NCBI GenBank assembly: GCA_003164955.1
Contig: PLRW01000029.1
Coordinates: 40,727 to 104,726 of the forward strand
DNA length: 64,000 nt
Source of the DNA: Actinomycetota bacterium
Lineage (GTDB): Bacteria > Actinomycetota > Actinomycetes > Streptosporangiales > Streptosporangiaceae
Reading direction: 5' to 3'
The notes under the pieces were generated by a model. It saw only the letters and a program-made list of their open reading frames with translations, did not search any database and was not told where the DNA came from. The first letter of the stretch is position 1; each line of letters starts with the position of its first letter. Positions 27,225 to 37,805 of this stretch are shown piece by piece. Position numbers and translations under genes: made by a program.

Positions 27225-28171
27225 CTGTGCCCGCCGTGCTGCGGCTCGGCACCCGCAAGAGCCCGATGGCCATGGCGCAATCCGGCCTGGTCGCCGAGGC
27301 GATCACCGCGCGCACGGGGTACCGGGTCGAACTTGTCGGCGTGACCACCCACGGCGACGTCAGCCAGGCCCATATCGCCCAGATCGGCGGGACGGGCGTT
27401 TTCGTCGGCGCGCTGCGCGACGGGCTGCTGAACGGTCAGGTCGACCTGGCGGTGCACTCGCTCAAGGACCTGCCGACGGGCCAGCCGGAGGACATCGTCC
27501 TGGCCGCGGTGCCCCGTCGTGACGACCCGCGGGATGCGCTCGTGACCCGGGAAGGCGCCAAGCTCGCGGATCTGCCCGCCGGTGCGGTCATCGGCACTGG
27601 ATCCGCGCGCCGGGCCGCCCAGCTGATGCTACTCAGGAGAGACGTTCACTGCGTGCCGATCCGGGGTAACGCGGGCACCCGGCTGGCCAAGGTCGGGACG
27701 GGTGAGCTCGACGCGGTCGTGCTGGCCGCCGCTGGCCTGGCCAGGATTGGCCGGCTCGACGCGGCCAGCCAGGTTTTCGAGCCCGATGACATGCTGCCCG
27801 CGCCGGGGCAGGGAGCGCTGGCGGTCGAGTGCCGCGCCAGTGACCCGCACCTGGCCGAATTGCTCAGCGCCGTCGACGATGCCCTCAGCCGCGCGGCCGT
27901 GACGGCCGAGCGCGCCGTGCTGGCCAGCCTCGAGGCGGGCTGCAGTGCCCCCATCGGGGCGTACGCAGCCGGAACATCGGAGCATTTGCATCTGGAAGCG
28001 GCGGTTATCGCCGCAGACGGCCGGCAGGCGCTGCGCGAACACGGCGACGGCGCGCCCGGCGACGCCGCGCAGCTCGGCCGCGACGTCGCGGCACGGTTGC
28101 TGCGCGGCGGCGCGGGCACTCTCATGACCGCGCCCCCAGTACGGACGATTAACGGGAAAGATGCCTTGTGA
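27221..28171 (+). CDS. hemC: Porphobilinogen deaminase
   Basis: RLGTRKSPMAMAQ, HSLKDLP, GTGSARRAAQ, EAGCSAPIGAYA (dipyrromethane Cys). Confidence 0.97.
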   Translation: MTVPAVLRLGTRKSPMAMAQSGLVAEAITARTGYRVELVGVTTHGDVSQAHIAQIGGTGVFVGALRDGLLNGQVDLAVHSLKDLPTGQPEDIVLAAVPRRDDPRDALVTREGAKLADLPAGAVIGTGSARRAAQLMLLRRDVHCVPIRGNAGTRLAKVGTGELDAVVLAAAGLARIGRLDAASQVFEPDDMLPAPGQGALAVECRASDPHLAELLSAVDDALSRAAVTAERAVLASLEAGCSAPIGAYAAGTSEHLHLEAAVIAADGRQALREHGDGAPGDAAQLGRDVAARLLRGGAGTLMTAPPVRTINGKDAL

Positions 28172-29778
28172 ACGTCACCCCAGTTTCTTCCACGCCCCCC
28201 GCCGACGAGCAGGTACCACCGGTCACGGCGGGTCGCGTCGCACTCGTGGGCGCGGGGCCCGGGGATGAGGGGCTGCTGACCCTGCGCGGCGCCCAGCTGA
28301 TCAGCCAGGCCGGCCTGGTGGTCACGCCGCGCCAGCCCGGCACGCGGATCCGCGAGCTGCTGCGCCCCGGCGCCGAGGTCTTCGTCGCCGCGGATGCCGT
28401 GGACGGCCAGGAGCCCGACATGGCCGCGGTCGCCCGGACCGGCCAGCTGGTGGTCCGGCTCTACGACGGCGACCCGCTGCTGGACGGCGGCGCGGATGAC
28501 GCGCGGGCGCTGGCCGAGGCCGGCGCGGAGTTCGAGATCGTGCCCGGTGTTCCCGCCGCGACCGCCGTCCCCGCGTACGCGGGTATCCCCCTCAGCGGCG
28601 AGGGGGGCGAGGTCCGCATCATCCACGCCGCGGAGGCGAGCCGCGTCGCGTTCAGCCCCGGCACGCTCGTCGTGCTGGGTGCCGAGGCAGGCCCCGCCGA
28701 CCTCGGCAAGATGCTGATCGCCGCGGGCTGGCCCGAGACGACGCCGTTCGCCGTCACCTGGGACGGGACCAACACGTCCCAGCGGACGGTCGTCTCGGCG
28801 CTCGGTCGCATCACCGCTGACCTGAAGGCCGCCGGGGTAAGCCCGCTCAGCTCGGGCCAGGCCGTCGCGGTGGTCGGCGAAGCAGTGCAGGCCCAGCCGC
28901 GGCTGTCCTGGTACGAAACCAAGCCGCTGTTCGGCTGGCGGGTCCTGATACCGCGCACCAAGGCGGACGCGGCGGCCGTGTCCGAGCGCCTCCGCGAGCA
29001 GGGCGCCATTCCGGAGGAGGTGCCCACCATCGCGGTGGAACCGCCCCGGACTCCGCAGCAGATGGACCGCGCCGTCCGCGGGCTGGTCACCGGCCGCTAT
29101 CAGTGGGTCGCCTTCACGTCCGTCAACGCGGTCCGCGCCATCCGGGAGAAGTTCGAGGAGTACGGCCTCGACGCGCGGGCGTTCGCCGGGGTCAAGGTGG
29201 CCGCCGTCGGCGAGCAGACGGCGGCCGCGCTCAGGGACTTCGGGATCTATCCCGACCTCATCCCCGAGGGCGAGCAATCCGGCCAGGGCCTCGCGGCGGC
29301 GTGGCCGCCGTACGACGACGTGCTGGACCCGATCAACCGGGTGCTGCTTCCCCGCGCCGACATTGCCACCGAGCACCTTGTCGCGCGGCTCACCGAACTC
29401 GGCTGGGAGGTGGAGGACGTCACGGCCTACCGCACCGTCCGGGCCGCCCCGCCGGCCGCCCCGATCCGTGAGGCCATCAAGGGCGGTGGCTTCGACGCGG
29501 TGCTGTTCACCTCGTCCTCGACCGTCCGGAACCTGGTCGGGATCGCGGGCAAGCCGCACGCGGTCACGGTGATCGCGGTGATCGGCCCGCAGACGGCCAA
29601 AACCGCGGCCGAGTTCGGCTTGCGCGTCGACGTCACAGCCTCGAAGCCGTCGATGGCCGCGCTCGTCGAAGCTCTGGCCGAATACGGCGCGAGCCAGCGG
29701 GCCGCGGCCATCGAGGCGGGCGAGCCGCTCCGCCGGCCCAGCGAGCGCCGCCGGGGTGCCCGCAAGCGGGTCCGGTGA
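28168..29778 (+). CDS. hemD: Fused uroporphyrinogen-III C-methyltransferase/uroporphyrinogen-III synthase
   Basis: N-terminal SUMT-like GAGPGDEGLLTLRGAQL; C-terminal HemD-like AFTSVNAVRAI...LPRADIATEHL...FTSSSTVRNLV. Confidence 0.93.
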   Translation: MNVTPVSSTPPADEQVPPVTAGRVALVGAGPGDEGLLTLRGAQLISQAGLVVTPRQPGTRIRELLRPGAEVFVAADAVDGQEPDMAAVARTGQLVVRLYDGDPLLDGGADDARALAEAGAEFEIVPGVPAATAVPAYAGIPLSGEGGEVRIIHAAEASRVAFSPGTLVVLGAEAGPADLGKMLIAAGWPETTPFAVTWDGTNTSQRTVVSALGRITADLKAAGVSPLSSGQAVAVVGEAVQAQPRLSWYETKPLFGWRVLIPRTKADAAAVSERLREQGAIPEEVPTIAVEPPRTPQQMDRAVRGLVTGRYQWVAFTSVNAVRAIREKFEEYGLDARAFAGVKVAAVGEQTAAALRDFGIYPDLIPEGEQSGQGLAAAWPPYDDVLDPINRVLLPRADIATEHLVARLTELGWEVEDVTAYRTVRAAPPAAPIREAIKGGGFDAVLFTSSSTVRNLVGIAGKPHAVTVIAVIGPQTAKTAAEFGLRVDVTASKPSMAALVEALAEYGASQRAAAIEAGEPLRRPSERRRGARKRVR

Positions 29779-29878
29779 CACACACCCGCGCAGGACGCAC
29801 CCGGGCGGGCGCACAGCTCGCATCCAGGCCCACTGGCAAGTCGCACCAGTGACGTGCCCACCAGATGAGGGAGTTCCA

Positions 29879-30862
29879 GTGAACGCAGGGTTTCCGGTGG
29901 TCCGGCCCCGCCGGCTCCGGCGTACGGCCGCGTTGCGCAACCTCGTGGCGGAGACGGCCCTGCGGCCGGCCGACCTGGTGCTGCCGATGTTCGTCAAGGA
30001 GGGCATCGCCGAGCCGCAGCCGATCGGGTCCATGCCCGGTGTCGTCCAGCACACCCGGGACAGCCTGCGGAAGGCTGCCGCCGAGGCGGTGGACGCGGGG
30101 GTCGGCGGTCTCATCCTGTTCGGCATTCCCGCCGCCAAGGACGGCCGGGGCTCCGCCGCCGACGACCCGGCCGGCATTGTCCAGCTCGCGATCGCGGACC
30201 TGGCCGCCGAGGTGGGTGACGCCACCGTGCTCATGGCGGACCTGTGCCTGGACGAGTACACCGACCACGGCCACTGCGGCTTGCTGACGGCGGACGGTGA
30301 GGTCGACAACGACGCCACGCTGGAGCGTTACGCGGCGATCGCGGTGGCGCAGGCGTCCGCTGGCGTGCACGTCGTCGCGCCCAGCGGGATGATGGACGGC
30401 CAGGTCGGCGCGATCCGTTCGGCGCTGGACGGAGCGGGCTTCGCGGACCTCGCCATCTGCGCCTACTCCGCCAAGTACGCGTCGGGCTTCTACGGGCCGT
30501 TCCGGGACGCCGCCGAGTGCGCGCCGCAGTTCGGCGACCGGGCCTCCTACCAGCAGGACCCGCCCGGGTCCGACGAGGCGCTCCGCGAGGTGCTGCTCGA
30601 CATCGACGAGGGCGCGGACATGGTCATGGTGAAGCCCGCGCTGGCCTATCTGGACATCATCGGGCGCGTCGCCGCCACGGTGCACGTGCCCGTCGCCGCC
30701 TACCAGGTGAGCGGGGAGTACGCCATGGTAGAGGCGGCCGCGGCCAACGGGTGGCTGGACCGGGACCGGATCATCATGGAGACCCTCACCGGGATCCGCC
30801 GCGCCGGGGCCGGCATCATCCTCACCTACTGGGCCGCCGAAGTAGCCCGCAGGCTCCGCTAG
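29879..30862 (+). CDS. hemB: Delta-aminolevulinic acid dehydratase (porphobilinogen synthase)
   Basis: PRRLRRTAALRNLV, DLCLDEYTDHGHCG, APSGMMDGQV, SAKYASGFYGPFRDA, MVKPALAYLDI. Confidence 0.97.
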   Translation: MNAGFPVVRPRRLRRTAALRNLVAETALRPADLVLPMFVKEGIAEPQPIGSMPGVVQHTRDSLRKAAAEAVDAGVGGLILFGIPAAKDGRGSAADDPAGIVQLAIADLAAEVGDATVLMADLCLDEYTDHGHCGLLTADGEVDNDATLERYAAIAVAQASAGVHVVAPSGMMDGQVGAIRSALDGAGFADLAICAYSAKYASGFYGPFRDAAECAPQFGDRASYQQDPPGSDEALREVLLDIDEGADMVMVKPALAYLDIIGRVAATVHVPVAAYQVSGEYAMVEAAAANGWLDRDRIIMETLTGIRRAGAGIILTYWAAEVARRLR

Positions 30863-31176
30863 CCGGCCTCCTGCATCCGGGCTTGCCAGGCCGGCGCCGG
30901 TGGCCAGCCGGGCAGTCCGCCGATACCGGGTGGGCCACTGGAGTTCCACGCTGACAGCGGGATAACCACCCGTTCGGGTCACCCGCGGGCCATCCTGTGG
31001 GATTGCGCCGGGCGGGCTGTGGGCCGTCCTCTACGATGGGTGACGCCGGGTCTGGGAACGCCTCTCCGTGGTCCCGTTCGGTACCTTTCCGGTCCGCCCG
31101 GTGCGGGAGCCCGCGGGCCGGCAACATCGATGCGGAACCCCGGCGGTGCGGTCGGGTCCGGGGTAGGAGTTGGCCG

Positions 31177-31851
31177 ATGGTCGATGTGGTGCGGCGCCGC
31201 AGCCGCCGTAAGGCGGCGGAACGGAACGACCGGCGCGACCCACTCGGTCAGGCGGCTGAGAACTACGCGGCGCTCGGCTGGCCCGTATGCGTGGGGGCGC
31301 ATCTGTCGCTCGACGGGCAGCGGATCGGCCGCGCCTGCTCGTGCGATCGGGTCGGCTGCCCCGCGCCGGGAGCGCATCCGGTCTCCCCGACCTGGCAGAT
31401 GCAGGCCACCGTCGACACCGGCACGATTGGGCGCTGGTGGGCCGCCCGGCCCGACGCCAGCGTGATCCTGGTCACCGGGCGCGTCTTCGACGTTCTGGAC
31501 GTCCCGGCCGCCGTGGGCGCCGCCGCGCTGGCCAGGATCGAGCAGGCCGGGATAACGGCGGGTCCCGTCGCGGAAGCGGGGACGCGCATGCTGTTCTTCG
31601 TGACGACCCGCGGCGCACCCGTCGACGAAGACGAGTGGTGGTCCTGCCGGCTGGACTGCGAACCGGAAAACATCACCACCCAAGGCAGCCTGCGCTGGCA
31701 CTGCCGCGACAGCTACGTCCTGGCGCCGCCCTCAGCCGGGGGAGGCGGGATGGCGCGCTGGGTCCGTGACCCGGCCGGCCATCCGCTGCCGGACCCGCTT
31801 AGGCTGCTGGAGTATCTGGTTGACGCCTGTGAGGAGGCTGGTCTGCCGTGA
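31177..31851 (+). CDS. Bifunctional DNA primase/polymerase N-terminal-like protein
   Basis: [17 protein letters not shown]...[14 protein letters not shown]...[15 protein letters not shown]...[20 protein letters not shown] upstream of ATG 31177. Confidence 0.7.
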   Translation: MVDVVRRRSRRKAAERNDRRDPLGQAAENYAALGWPVCVGAHLSLDGQRIGRACSCDRVGCPAPGAHPVSPTWQMQATVDTGTIGRWWAARPDASVILVTGRVFDVLDVPAAVGAAALARIEQAGITAGPVAEAGTRMLFFVTTRGAPVDEDEWWSCRLDCEPENITTQGSLRWHCRDSYVLAPPSAGGGGMARWVRDPAGHPLPDPLRLLEYLVDACEEAGLP

Positions 31852-33170
31852 GCGCCCCCGCCGGAGGTGACCGCAGGATGGGTTCCCGTTCGGCGGAGTG
31901 GTTCGAGCGGGCCTGCGCGGTTACCCCGGGGGGTGTCAACTCACCGGTCCGGGCGTTCGGGTCGGTCGGCGGGGTGCCGCGCTTCATCGCCGCGGCCTCC
32001 GGGCCTTACCTGACCGATGTCGACGGGCGCGAGTACGTCGACCTGGTGTGCTCCTGGGGACCGATGATCCTCGGCCATGCGTATCCGCCCGTGGTGCAGG
32101 CTCTGCACGACGCGGCCAGCCGGGGCACCTCCTTCGGCGCGGTCACGCCGGGTGAGGTCGAGCTGGCGGAGGAGATCACCGGGCGCACGCCCGCCGAGCA
32201 GATCCGGCTGGTCAACTCCGGCACCGAGGCCACGATGTCCGCGCTGCGCCTGGCCCGCGGGTTCACCGGCCGGCCTGTCGTGGTGAAGTTCGCCGGGTGC
32301 TACCACGGCCATGTGGACGCCCTGCTCGTCTCGGCCGGCTCGGGGGTGGCGACGTTCGGCCTGCCCGATTCGCCCGGCGTCACCGGCGCGTCGGCCAGCG
32401 ACACCATCGTGCTCCCGTACAACGACGAGGCGGCCGTTCGTGAGGCCTTCGCCACGCGTGGCGACCAGATCGCGTGCGTCGTCACCGAGGCGTGCCCCGC
32501 CAACATGGGTGTGGTCCCGCCCGCGCCGGGATTCAACGAGATACTTCTGTCGCTGTGTCACGAACACGGCGCGCTGCTCATCATGGACGAGGTGCTGACC
32601 GGCTTTCGCATCACCCGCTCCGGCTGGTACGGCCGCGACGGCGTCGCCGGGGACCTGACGACGTTCGGCAAGGTCATGGGGGGTGGCCTGCCGGCGGCGG
32701 CCTTCGGCGGCCGCGCCGAGATCATGGCGCGCCTCGCCCCCGGCGGCCCCGTCTATCAGGCCGGGACGCTGTCCGGTAATCCGCTGGCCACCGCCGCCGG
32801 CCTGGCCACGCTCCGGGCCTGCACGCCGGAGGTGTACGCGCGGGTGGATGAGGCCGCGGCTCTGGTCGCCAAGCTCGCCACCGAGGCGCTGACCGCGGCG
32901 GGCGTGCCGCACCGGCTGCAGACGGCCGGAAATCTGTTCTCGGTCTTCCTGGGCCGCACCGAGCCGGTACGGGACTTCGGCGACGCCCGGGCCCAGTCAG
33001 CTCCCGCGTACGCCGCGTTCTTCCACGCCATGCTGGATGGCGGGGTGTACCTGCCGCCGTCACCGTTCGAGGCGTGGTTCCTTTCCGCGTCACACGATGC
33101 CCCCGCGATCGCGCGCATCGCCGCCGCTCTCCCCGCCGCTGCCCGCGCTGCCGCCACCGCCCTCAGCTAA
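31848..33170 (+). CDS. hemL: Glutamate-1-semialdehyde 2,1-aminomutase
   Basis: [60 protein letters not shown]. Confidence 0.97.
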   Translation: MSAPAGGDRRMGSRSAEWFERACAVTPGGVNSPVRAFGSVGGVPRFIAAASGPYLTDVDGREYVDLVCSWGPMILGHAYPPVVQALHDAASRGTSFGAVTPGEVELAEEITGRTPAEQIRLVNSGTEATMSALRLARGFTGRPVVVKFAGCYHGHVDALLVSAGSGVATFGLPDSPGVTGASASDTIVLPYNDEAAVREAFATRGDQIACVVTEACPANMGVVPPAPGFNEILLSLCHEHGALLIMDEVLTGFRITRSGWYGRDGVAGDLTTFGKVMGGGLPAAAFGGRAEIMARLAPGGPVYQAGTLSGNPLATAAGLATLRACTPEVYARVDEAAALVAKLATEALTAAGVPHRLQTAGNLFSVFLGRTEPVRDFGDARAQSAPAYAAFFHAMLDGGVYLPPSPFEAWFLSASHDAPAIARIAAALPAAARAAATALS

Positions 33171-33183
33171 CCGCCCTCAGCTG
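33156..33183 (+). repeat. 2 x 14-nt tandem duplication spanning the hemL stop codon
   Basis: ACCGCCCTCAGCTA | ACCGCCCTCAGCTG; stop TAA at 33168-33170. Confidence 0.85.
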
Positions 33184-33262
33184 GCCGCTCTCCGCGAGGA
33201 CGCCCGCGCGGCGGCCGCTTGCTCGGCGCGACGTAACGCCGGGCCGGTAAGCTGGGCCCGCC

Positions 33263-33937
33263 ATGAGTGAGCATTCGCCAAATTCTGCCGCGCCGGGGCA
33301 ACCCGCCGATACGACCGTCGTGCACCTGCTCAGGCACGGAGAGGTCGATAACCCGCGCGGGCTGATCTACGGGCGCCTGCCGGGATTCCACCTGTCCGAA
33401 GATGGCCGCATGATGGCCAAGGCCGCCGCGGATTATCTCGCCGAACGGGACATTGTGGCGATCTTCACCTCGCCGCTCGACCGGGCCCGCGAAACGGCCG
33501 AGCCGGTCGCGGAGCGATTCGGCCTCGAACCGGTGGTCGACGAGCGGCTGATCGAACCCTGGAATCACTTCGAGGGCCTGGTCTTCGGCATCGGAGACGG
33601 CTCGCTGCGGAAGATGGAGCACTGGTGGTACCTGCGGGATCCGTTCTCCCCGTCCTGGGGTGAGCGGTACAAGGCGGTCGTCCGGCGCGTGCTCGCCGCG
33701 GTGACCGACGCCAGGGACGCCGCCCGGGGCCACGAGGTCGTATGCGTCAGCCACCAGCTCCCGATCTGGGTGACCCGCAGGAGCGTGGAGGGCCGCCGGC
33801 TCTGGCACCACCCGAGCAACCGTGAGTGCGCGCTGGCCAGCGTCACCAGCTTCACGTTTGCCGGCGACGAGGTCACCGGCGTGACGTACGCCGAGCCGGC
33901 CCGGCGTAAGGCCAACCTCGGTGGTGCGGCACAATAG
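33263..33937 (+). CDS. Histidine phosphatase family protein (phosphoglycerate mutase-like)
   Basis: VHLLRHGEVDNPRGLIYGRLPGFHLSEDG, FTSPLDRARETAEP, VCVSHQLP. Confidence 0.92.
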   Translation: MSEHSPNSAAPGQPADTTVVHLLRHGEVDNPRGLIYGRLPGFHLSEDGRMMAKAAADYLAERDIVAIFTSPLDRARETAEPVAERFGLEPVVDERLIEPWNHFEGLVFGIGDGSLRKMEHWWYLRDPFSPSWGERYKAVVRRVLAAVTDARDAARGHEVVCVSHQLPIWVTRRSVEGRRLWHHPSNRECALASVTSFTFAGDEVTGVTYAEPARRKANLGGAAQ

Positions 33938-33978
33938 GGACTCGGTACTACTCACTGTAGGAGTTCTGGGTCCTGGAC

Positions 33979-34587
33979 GTGCCGTTGTTCCCCTCGTCAC
34001 ATGCCGCTCGCCGCGCCGTCGGCGCGGCCGCGATGGCCGTCGCCGGCGTACTGGGCGTTGCCGCGTGCGGCGGCCAGATAGCGGCGAATACGCCGGCCAG
34101 CAACGGCAACAACTTCGTGTCGGGCAACGGGACCAGCAGCTACTTCAAGGCGGGCAGCCGACTGGCGGCCCCGGCCGTCTCCGGGAGCACGCTGTCCGGC
34201 GCCCGGTTGAGCCTGAGTTCCTACCGCGGCAAGGTGGTCGTCATCAACTTCTGGGGATCCTGGTGCGCGCCGTGCCGCTCGGAGGCTCCCACCCTGGCCG
34301 TTCTTTCCGAGCAGTACCAGTCCAAGGGCGTCCGGTTCGTCGGGGTCGATATCAGGGACTCGCCCGCGAGCGCCCGGGCCTTCGTGCAGAATTTCGGCAT
34401 CAGCTACCCAAGCCTGAACGACCCGGCCGACGAGATCGCCCTCGCCTTCCGCCACACCGTGCCGCCGGCGGCGATCCCGAGCACGCTCGTGATCGACCGC
34501 AACGGCCAGATCGCCGGGCGCGTCATCGGCCAGACGAGCTACTCAAGCCTCGGGAACATTCTCGCCAAGGTGACCGCGGGGGGATGA
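33979..34587 (+). CDS. TlpA/ResA-like thiol-disulfide reductase lipoprotein
   Basis: Lipobox VAAC; INFWGSWCAPCRSEAP thioredoxin-fold CxxC. Confidence 0.93.
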   Translation: MPLFPSSHAARRAVGAAAMAVAGVLGVAACGGQIAANTPASNGNNFVSGNGTSSYFKAGSRLAAPAVSGSTLSGARLSLSSYRGKVVVINFWGSWCAPCRSEAPTLAVLSEQYQSKGVRFVGVDIRDSPASARAFVQNFGISYPSLNDPADEIALAFRHTVPPAAIPSTLVIDRNGQIAGRVIGQTSYSSLGNILAKVTAGG

Positions 34588-34591
34588 GCCG

Positions 34592-36256
34592 ATGACCGAC
34601 GTGCGCTCGCCCCAGGCCGGCAACGGTGCCGCCGCGCCCGGCGTGGCGGAGGAGCCCGCCGATGTGGCCGGGGAGACGATCGCCGGTGTCGCGGATGAGA
34701 CCGAGACGCCGCGACCGGGCGGGTTCGGCGCGGTGGCGTGGGCACGGTGGGCCTGGCGGCAGCTCACCTCGATGCGCATCGCGCTCGTCCTGCTGTTCCT
34801 GCTCGCCCTCGGCAGCGTTCCCGGATCACTGCTGCCGCAGCAGGGCATCGATCCCGCCGGCGTGCAGCAGTACTTCACCGCTCATCCGGCCCTGGCGCCG
34901 TTCCTCAACGCGCTCGGCCTGTTCAACGTGTTCGCCGCCCCCTGGTTCGCCGCGATCTACCTGCTGCTGTTCGTCTCGCTGGCCGGATGCGTGCTGCCGC
35001 GTTCGTTCCGGCTGGCCCGGACGGCGCGCGCCCGGCCGCCGCAGGCCCCCCGCCATCTGTCCCGGCTGCCGAACTCGGTGCGCTACGAGACCGCGATGAC
35101 CACGGAGGAGGCGTCCGCCGCCGCGGCCGCCTTCCTCACGCGCCGGCATTTCCGGCTGAGCCAGGGCGAAGGCTGGCTGTCGGCGGAGAAGGGCTACCGC
35201 CGGGAGGCCGGCAACCTGCTGTTCCACGTCGCCCTGATGGGGGTCCTGGTTTCCATCGGCCTCGGTGGCCTGTTCGGCTACAAGGCCGACCGGCTGCTGG
35301 TGGAGGGGACGAGCTTCGCGGACACCGTCACCGATCTCGACGCTTATCACCCCGGCCACCTCGTGTCCCCGAACGACCTCGCCCCGTTCAGCCTCACCCT
35401 GGACAAGTTCTCCGCGAGCTACGTCGCGAGCGGGCCGGACCGGAATCAGCCGGAAAGCTTCAACGCGCACGTGTCCTACACGGCCCAGCCCGGCGATGCA
35501 GCCCGCACCTACGACATCCAGGTGAACCACCCGCTGAACGTGGACGCGGTGAAGGTGTACCTGCTCGGGCACGGCTACGCCCCCGTCTTCCGGGTGACCG
35601 ACGGCCAGGGCAAGGTCGTGTACGACCAGGCGACTCCCTTCCTGCCGGCTGACCAGTCCACCTACCTGTCCGAGGGCGTGGTCAAGGCGCCCGACGCCAA
35701 GCCCCAGCAGCTCGGCTTCGCCGGGGTGTTCCTGCCGACCGCCGTGGACGTGAGCGGCCAGCTGGAGTCGGCCTTCCCCGCGCCGTACCTGCCGGCGGTG
35801 AGCATGATCCCCTACGTCGGCAACCTGGGCCTGAACAATGGCGTGCCCCAGTCGGTGTACCAGCTCAACACCACCGGGATGCACCGGCTGGCCACCCCGG
35901 TGCAGGTGCTGACGCCGGGCCAGTCGATGAAACTGCCGGGCGGCGCCGGCACGCTCACGTTCACCGGTTACCGGCAGTGGGTCAGCCTTCAGGTGACCTA
36001 CGACCCGGGGCAGGTCCCGGCGCTGATCTCGGGCATCGCCGCGCTGGCCGGCCTGGTGCTGTCCTTCCTCGTCCGGCGGCGGAGGATTTTCGTCCGCACC
36101 TACCGCGGCGACTCCGGCCGCACCGTGGTCGATGTGGCCGGCCTGGCCCGCTCCGACGTCGGCGGCGGGTTCGAGGCCGAGTTCGGCGAGCTGGCCGCCG
36201 GCCTCAAGTCGGTTCATGATCACGATTCATCACCACGCAGCGAAGAGACGGAGTGA
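34592..36256 (+). CDS. resB: Cytochrome c biogenesis protein ResB
   Basis: ResB topology; SMRIALVLLFLLALGSVPGSLLPQ, FNVFAAPWFAAIYLLLFVSLAGCVLPR. Confidence 0.93.
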   Translation: MTDVRSPQAGNGAAAPGVAEEPADVAGETIAGVADETETPRPGGFGAVAWARWAWRQLTSMRIALVLLFLLALGSVPGSLLPQQGIDPAGVQQYFTAHPALAPFLNALGLFNVFAAPWFAAIYLLLFVSLAGCVLPRSFRLARTARARPPQAPRHLSRLPNSVRYETAMTTEEASAAAAAFLTRRHFRLSQGEGWLSAEKGYRREAGNLLFHVALMGVLVSIGLGGLFGYKADRLLVEGTSFADTVTDLDAYHPGHLVSPNDLAPFSLTLDKFSASYVASGPDRNQPESFNAHVSYTAQPGDAARTYDIQVNHPLNVDAVKVYLLGHGYAPVFRVTDGQGKVVYDQATPFLPADQSTYLSEGVVKAPDAKPQQLGFAGVFLPTAVDVSGQLESAFPAPYLPAVSMIPYVGNLGLNNGVPQSVYQLNTTGMHRLATPVQVLTPGQSMKLPGGAGTLTFTGYRQWVSLQVTYDPGQVPALISGIAALAGLVLSFLVRRRRIFVRTYRGDSGRTVVDVAGLARSDVGGGFEAEFGELAAGLKSVHDHDSSPRSEETE

Positions 36257-36261
36257 GGCCC

Positions 36262-37311
36262 ATGTCCGACAATCTCGGGCTGGCGCAGCTCAGCGACCAC
36301 CTACTGATCGTCGCGGTGGTGGTCTACTCGCTCGCGATGCTCGCCTACGCCGGCGACTTCGCCTACGGACGCCGCGTGAAGGCGGCCGGCGCGGCCGGGA
36401 AGGCCGCGCGCCCGGTCCCTGAGCTGGCCGGGGTGGGGGCGAGTGGCGGAGCCGCCACGCCGGGGACACCGGAAGGGCCGGAACAGCCGACGGCGGCCGT
36501 CCCTCCGGCGGCGACGGCGGATTCGGCGCCGGGCGACGCGGGGCGGCTGGGACCGCTGATCCGCGGGGCCATCGCCCTGACCTACCTCGGCCTGGCGGCC
36601 CATGTGGCGGGTGTCATCACCCGGGGCCTGGCGGTGCACCGGGTCCCCTGGGGCGACATGTACGAGTTCATCACCGCCCTGACCTGCGTGACGGTGATCT
36701 TCTTCGTGGCCCTGATGATGCGCTACCGGGCCTGGCACCTCGGGGTGTTCGTGATGGGCGCGGTGGTGGTCGCGCTCGGTCTCGCGCAGACGATCATCTA
36801 TACGCCCGCCGGGCCGCTGGTTCCCGCGCTGAAGTCGTACTGGCTCGCCATCCACGTGGCGGCCATGACGCTGTCCGTGGGTATCTTCTTCGTGGCGGCC
36901 GTGCTGGGTGTCGTCTACCTCTTCGCCGAGCGCTACTCCCGGCGGGCGGCGGCGGGCCTCAGTCCCGCGAACCACGGCATCATGCGGAGACTCCCCAGCG
37001 CCGTGGAACTGGACCGGCTCACCTACCGCACCGTGGTGTTCGGCTTCCCGATCTGGACGTTCGGCATCATCGCCGGCGCGATCTGGGCCGACCAGGCCTG
37101 GGGCCGTTACTGGGGCTGGGACCCGGTTGAGACCTGGGCCTTCATCACCTGGGTGATCTACGCGTGCTTCCTGCACGCCCGGGCCACCGCGGGCTGGCGG
37201 GGCAGGCGGGCCGCGTATATCCAGCTGATCGCCTTCGGCTGCCTGCTGTTCAACGTGCTGGTGGTGCAGACCTTCCTGACCGGCCTGCACTCGTATGCGG
37301 GCCTGGGCTGA
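36262..37311 (+). CDS. ccsB: Cytochrome c biogenesis protein CcsB/ResC
   Basis: Heme-handling WGRYWGWDPVETWAFITWVIYACFLHAR motif. Confidence 0.95.
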   Translation: MSDNLGLAQLSDHLLIVAVVVYSLAMLAYAGDFAYGRRVKAAGAAGKAARPVPELAGVGASGGAATPGTPEGPEQPTAAVPPAATADSAPGDAGRLGPLIRGAIALTYLGLAAHVAGVITRGLAVHRVPWGDMYEFITALTCVTVIFFVALMMRYRAWHLGVFVMGAVVVALGLAQTIIYTPAGPLVPALKSYWLAIHVAAMTLSVGIFFVAAVLGVVYLFAERYSRRAAAGLSPANHGIMRRLPSAVELDRLTYRTVVFGFPIWTFGIIAGAIWADQAWGRYWGWDPVETWAFITWVIYACFLHARATAGWRGRRAAYIQLIAFGCLLFNVLVVQTFLTGLHSYAGLG

Positions 37312-37379
37312 CGCGGAACGCGGCGGGTGCCCGGGCTGATCCGTGTCCCGGGCGTACCGGTCCGGCGCTGGCCCGGGCG

Positions 37380-37805
37380 TCAGGACTCTCCGTCGGGGCC
37401 GCCTGCCCGGTCGTCGCCCGGCTCGGCACCGTGAATGGCACGGCTGAGCGAGCGGAGGAACTCGGGGTCGTCGTCGGGCCCGTGGGGGCGGGACTGGCTC
37501 GGCGCGCGGCGGATGCGTGACCGTCCGGCCGGGTGCCGCAGCAGCGCGGCGTCCGGTGCCGCGTGTGGTGGCGACGGATCTCCGGGGTCATTTCCCGGGA
37601 GCGCGGGCGGCACGGTGGGCCGGGCGGGGCGGCGGACAACCAGCCACATCACGGCGCCGATGGCGAAGGTTCCCGCGATGACGGCGATCCAGGCCCCCCT
37701 CGGCATGGCGCGGTACTCGCGGGCGGGCGTAAGCGCCACGTCGACCAGGCAATAAAGCCAAAGGCCCACGATGAAGAGGGCCAAGAGGGCGCCGAGCAGC
37801 AACAT
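37380..37805 (-). CDS. PLDc N-terminal domain membrane protein
   Basis: LYCLVDVALTPAREYRAMPRGAWIAVIAGTFAIGAVMWLVV. Confidence 0.8.
   Translation of the reverse strand: MLLLGALLALFIVGLWLYCLVDVALTPAREYRAMPRGAWIAVIAGTFAIGAVMWLVVRRPARPTVPPALPGNDPGDPSPPHAAPDAALLRHPAGRSRIRRAPSQSRPHGPDDDPEFLRSLSRAIHGAEPGDDRAGGPDGES

Noticed and set aside
27646-30318. 890-aa antisense ORF opposite hemC-hemD-hemB
   Set aside because: Shadow ORF from high-GC third-position bias; the sense strand encodes three clear heme enzymes and the antisense protein has no recognisable domain.
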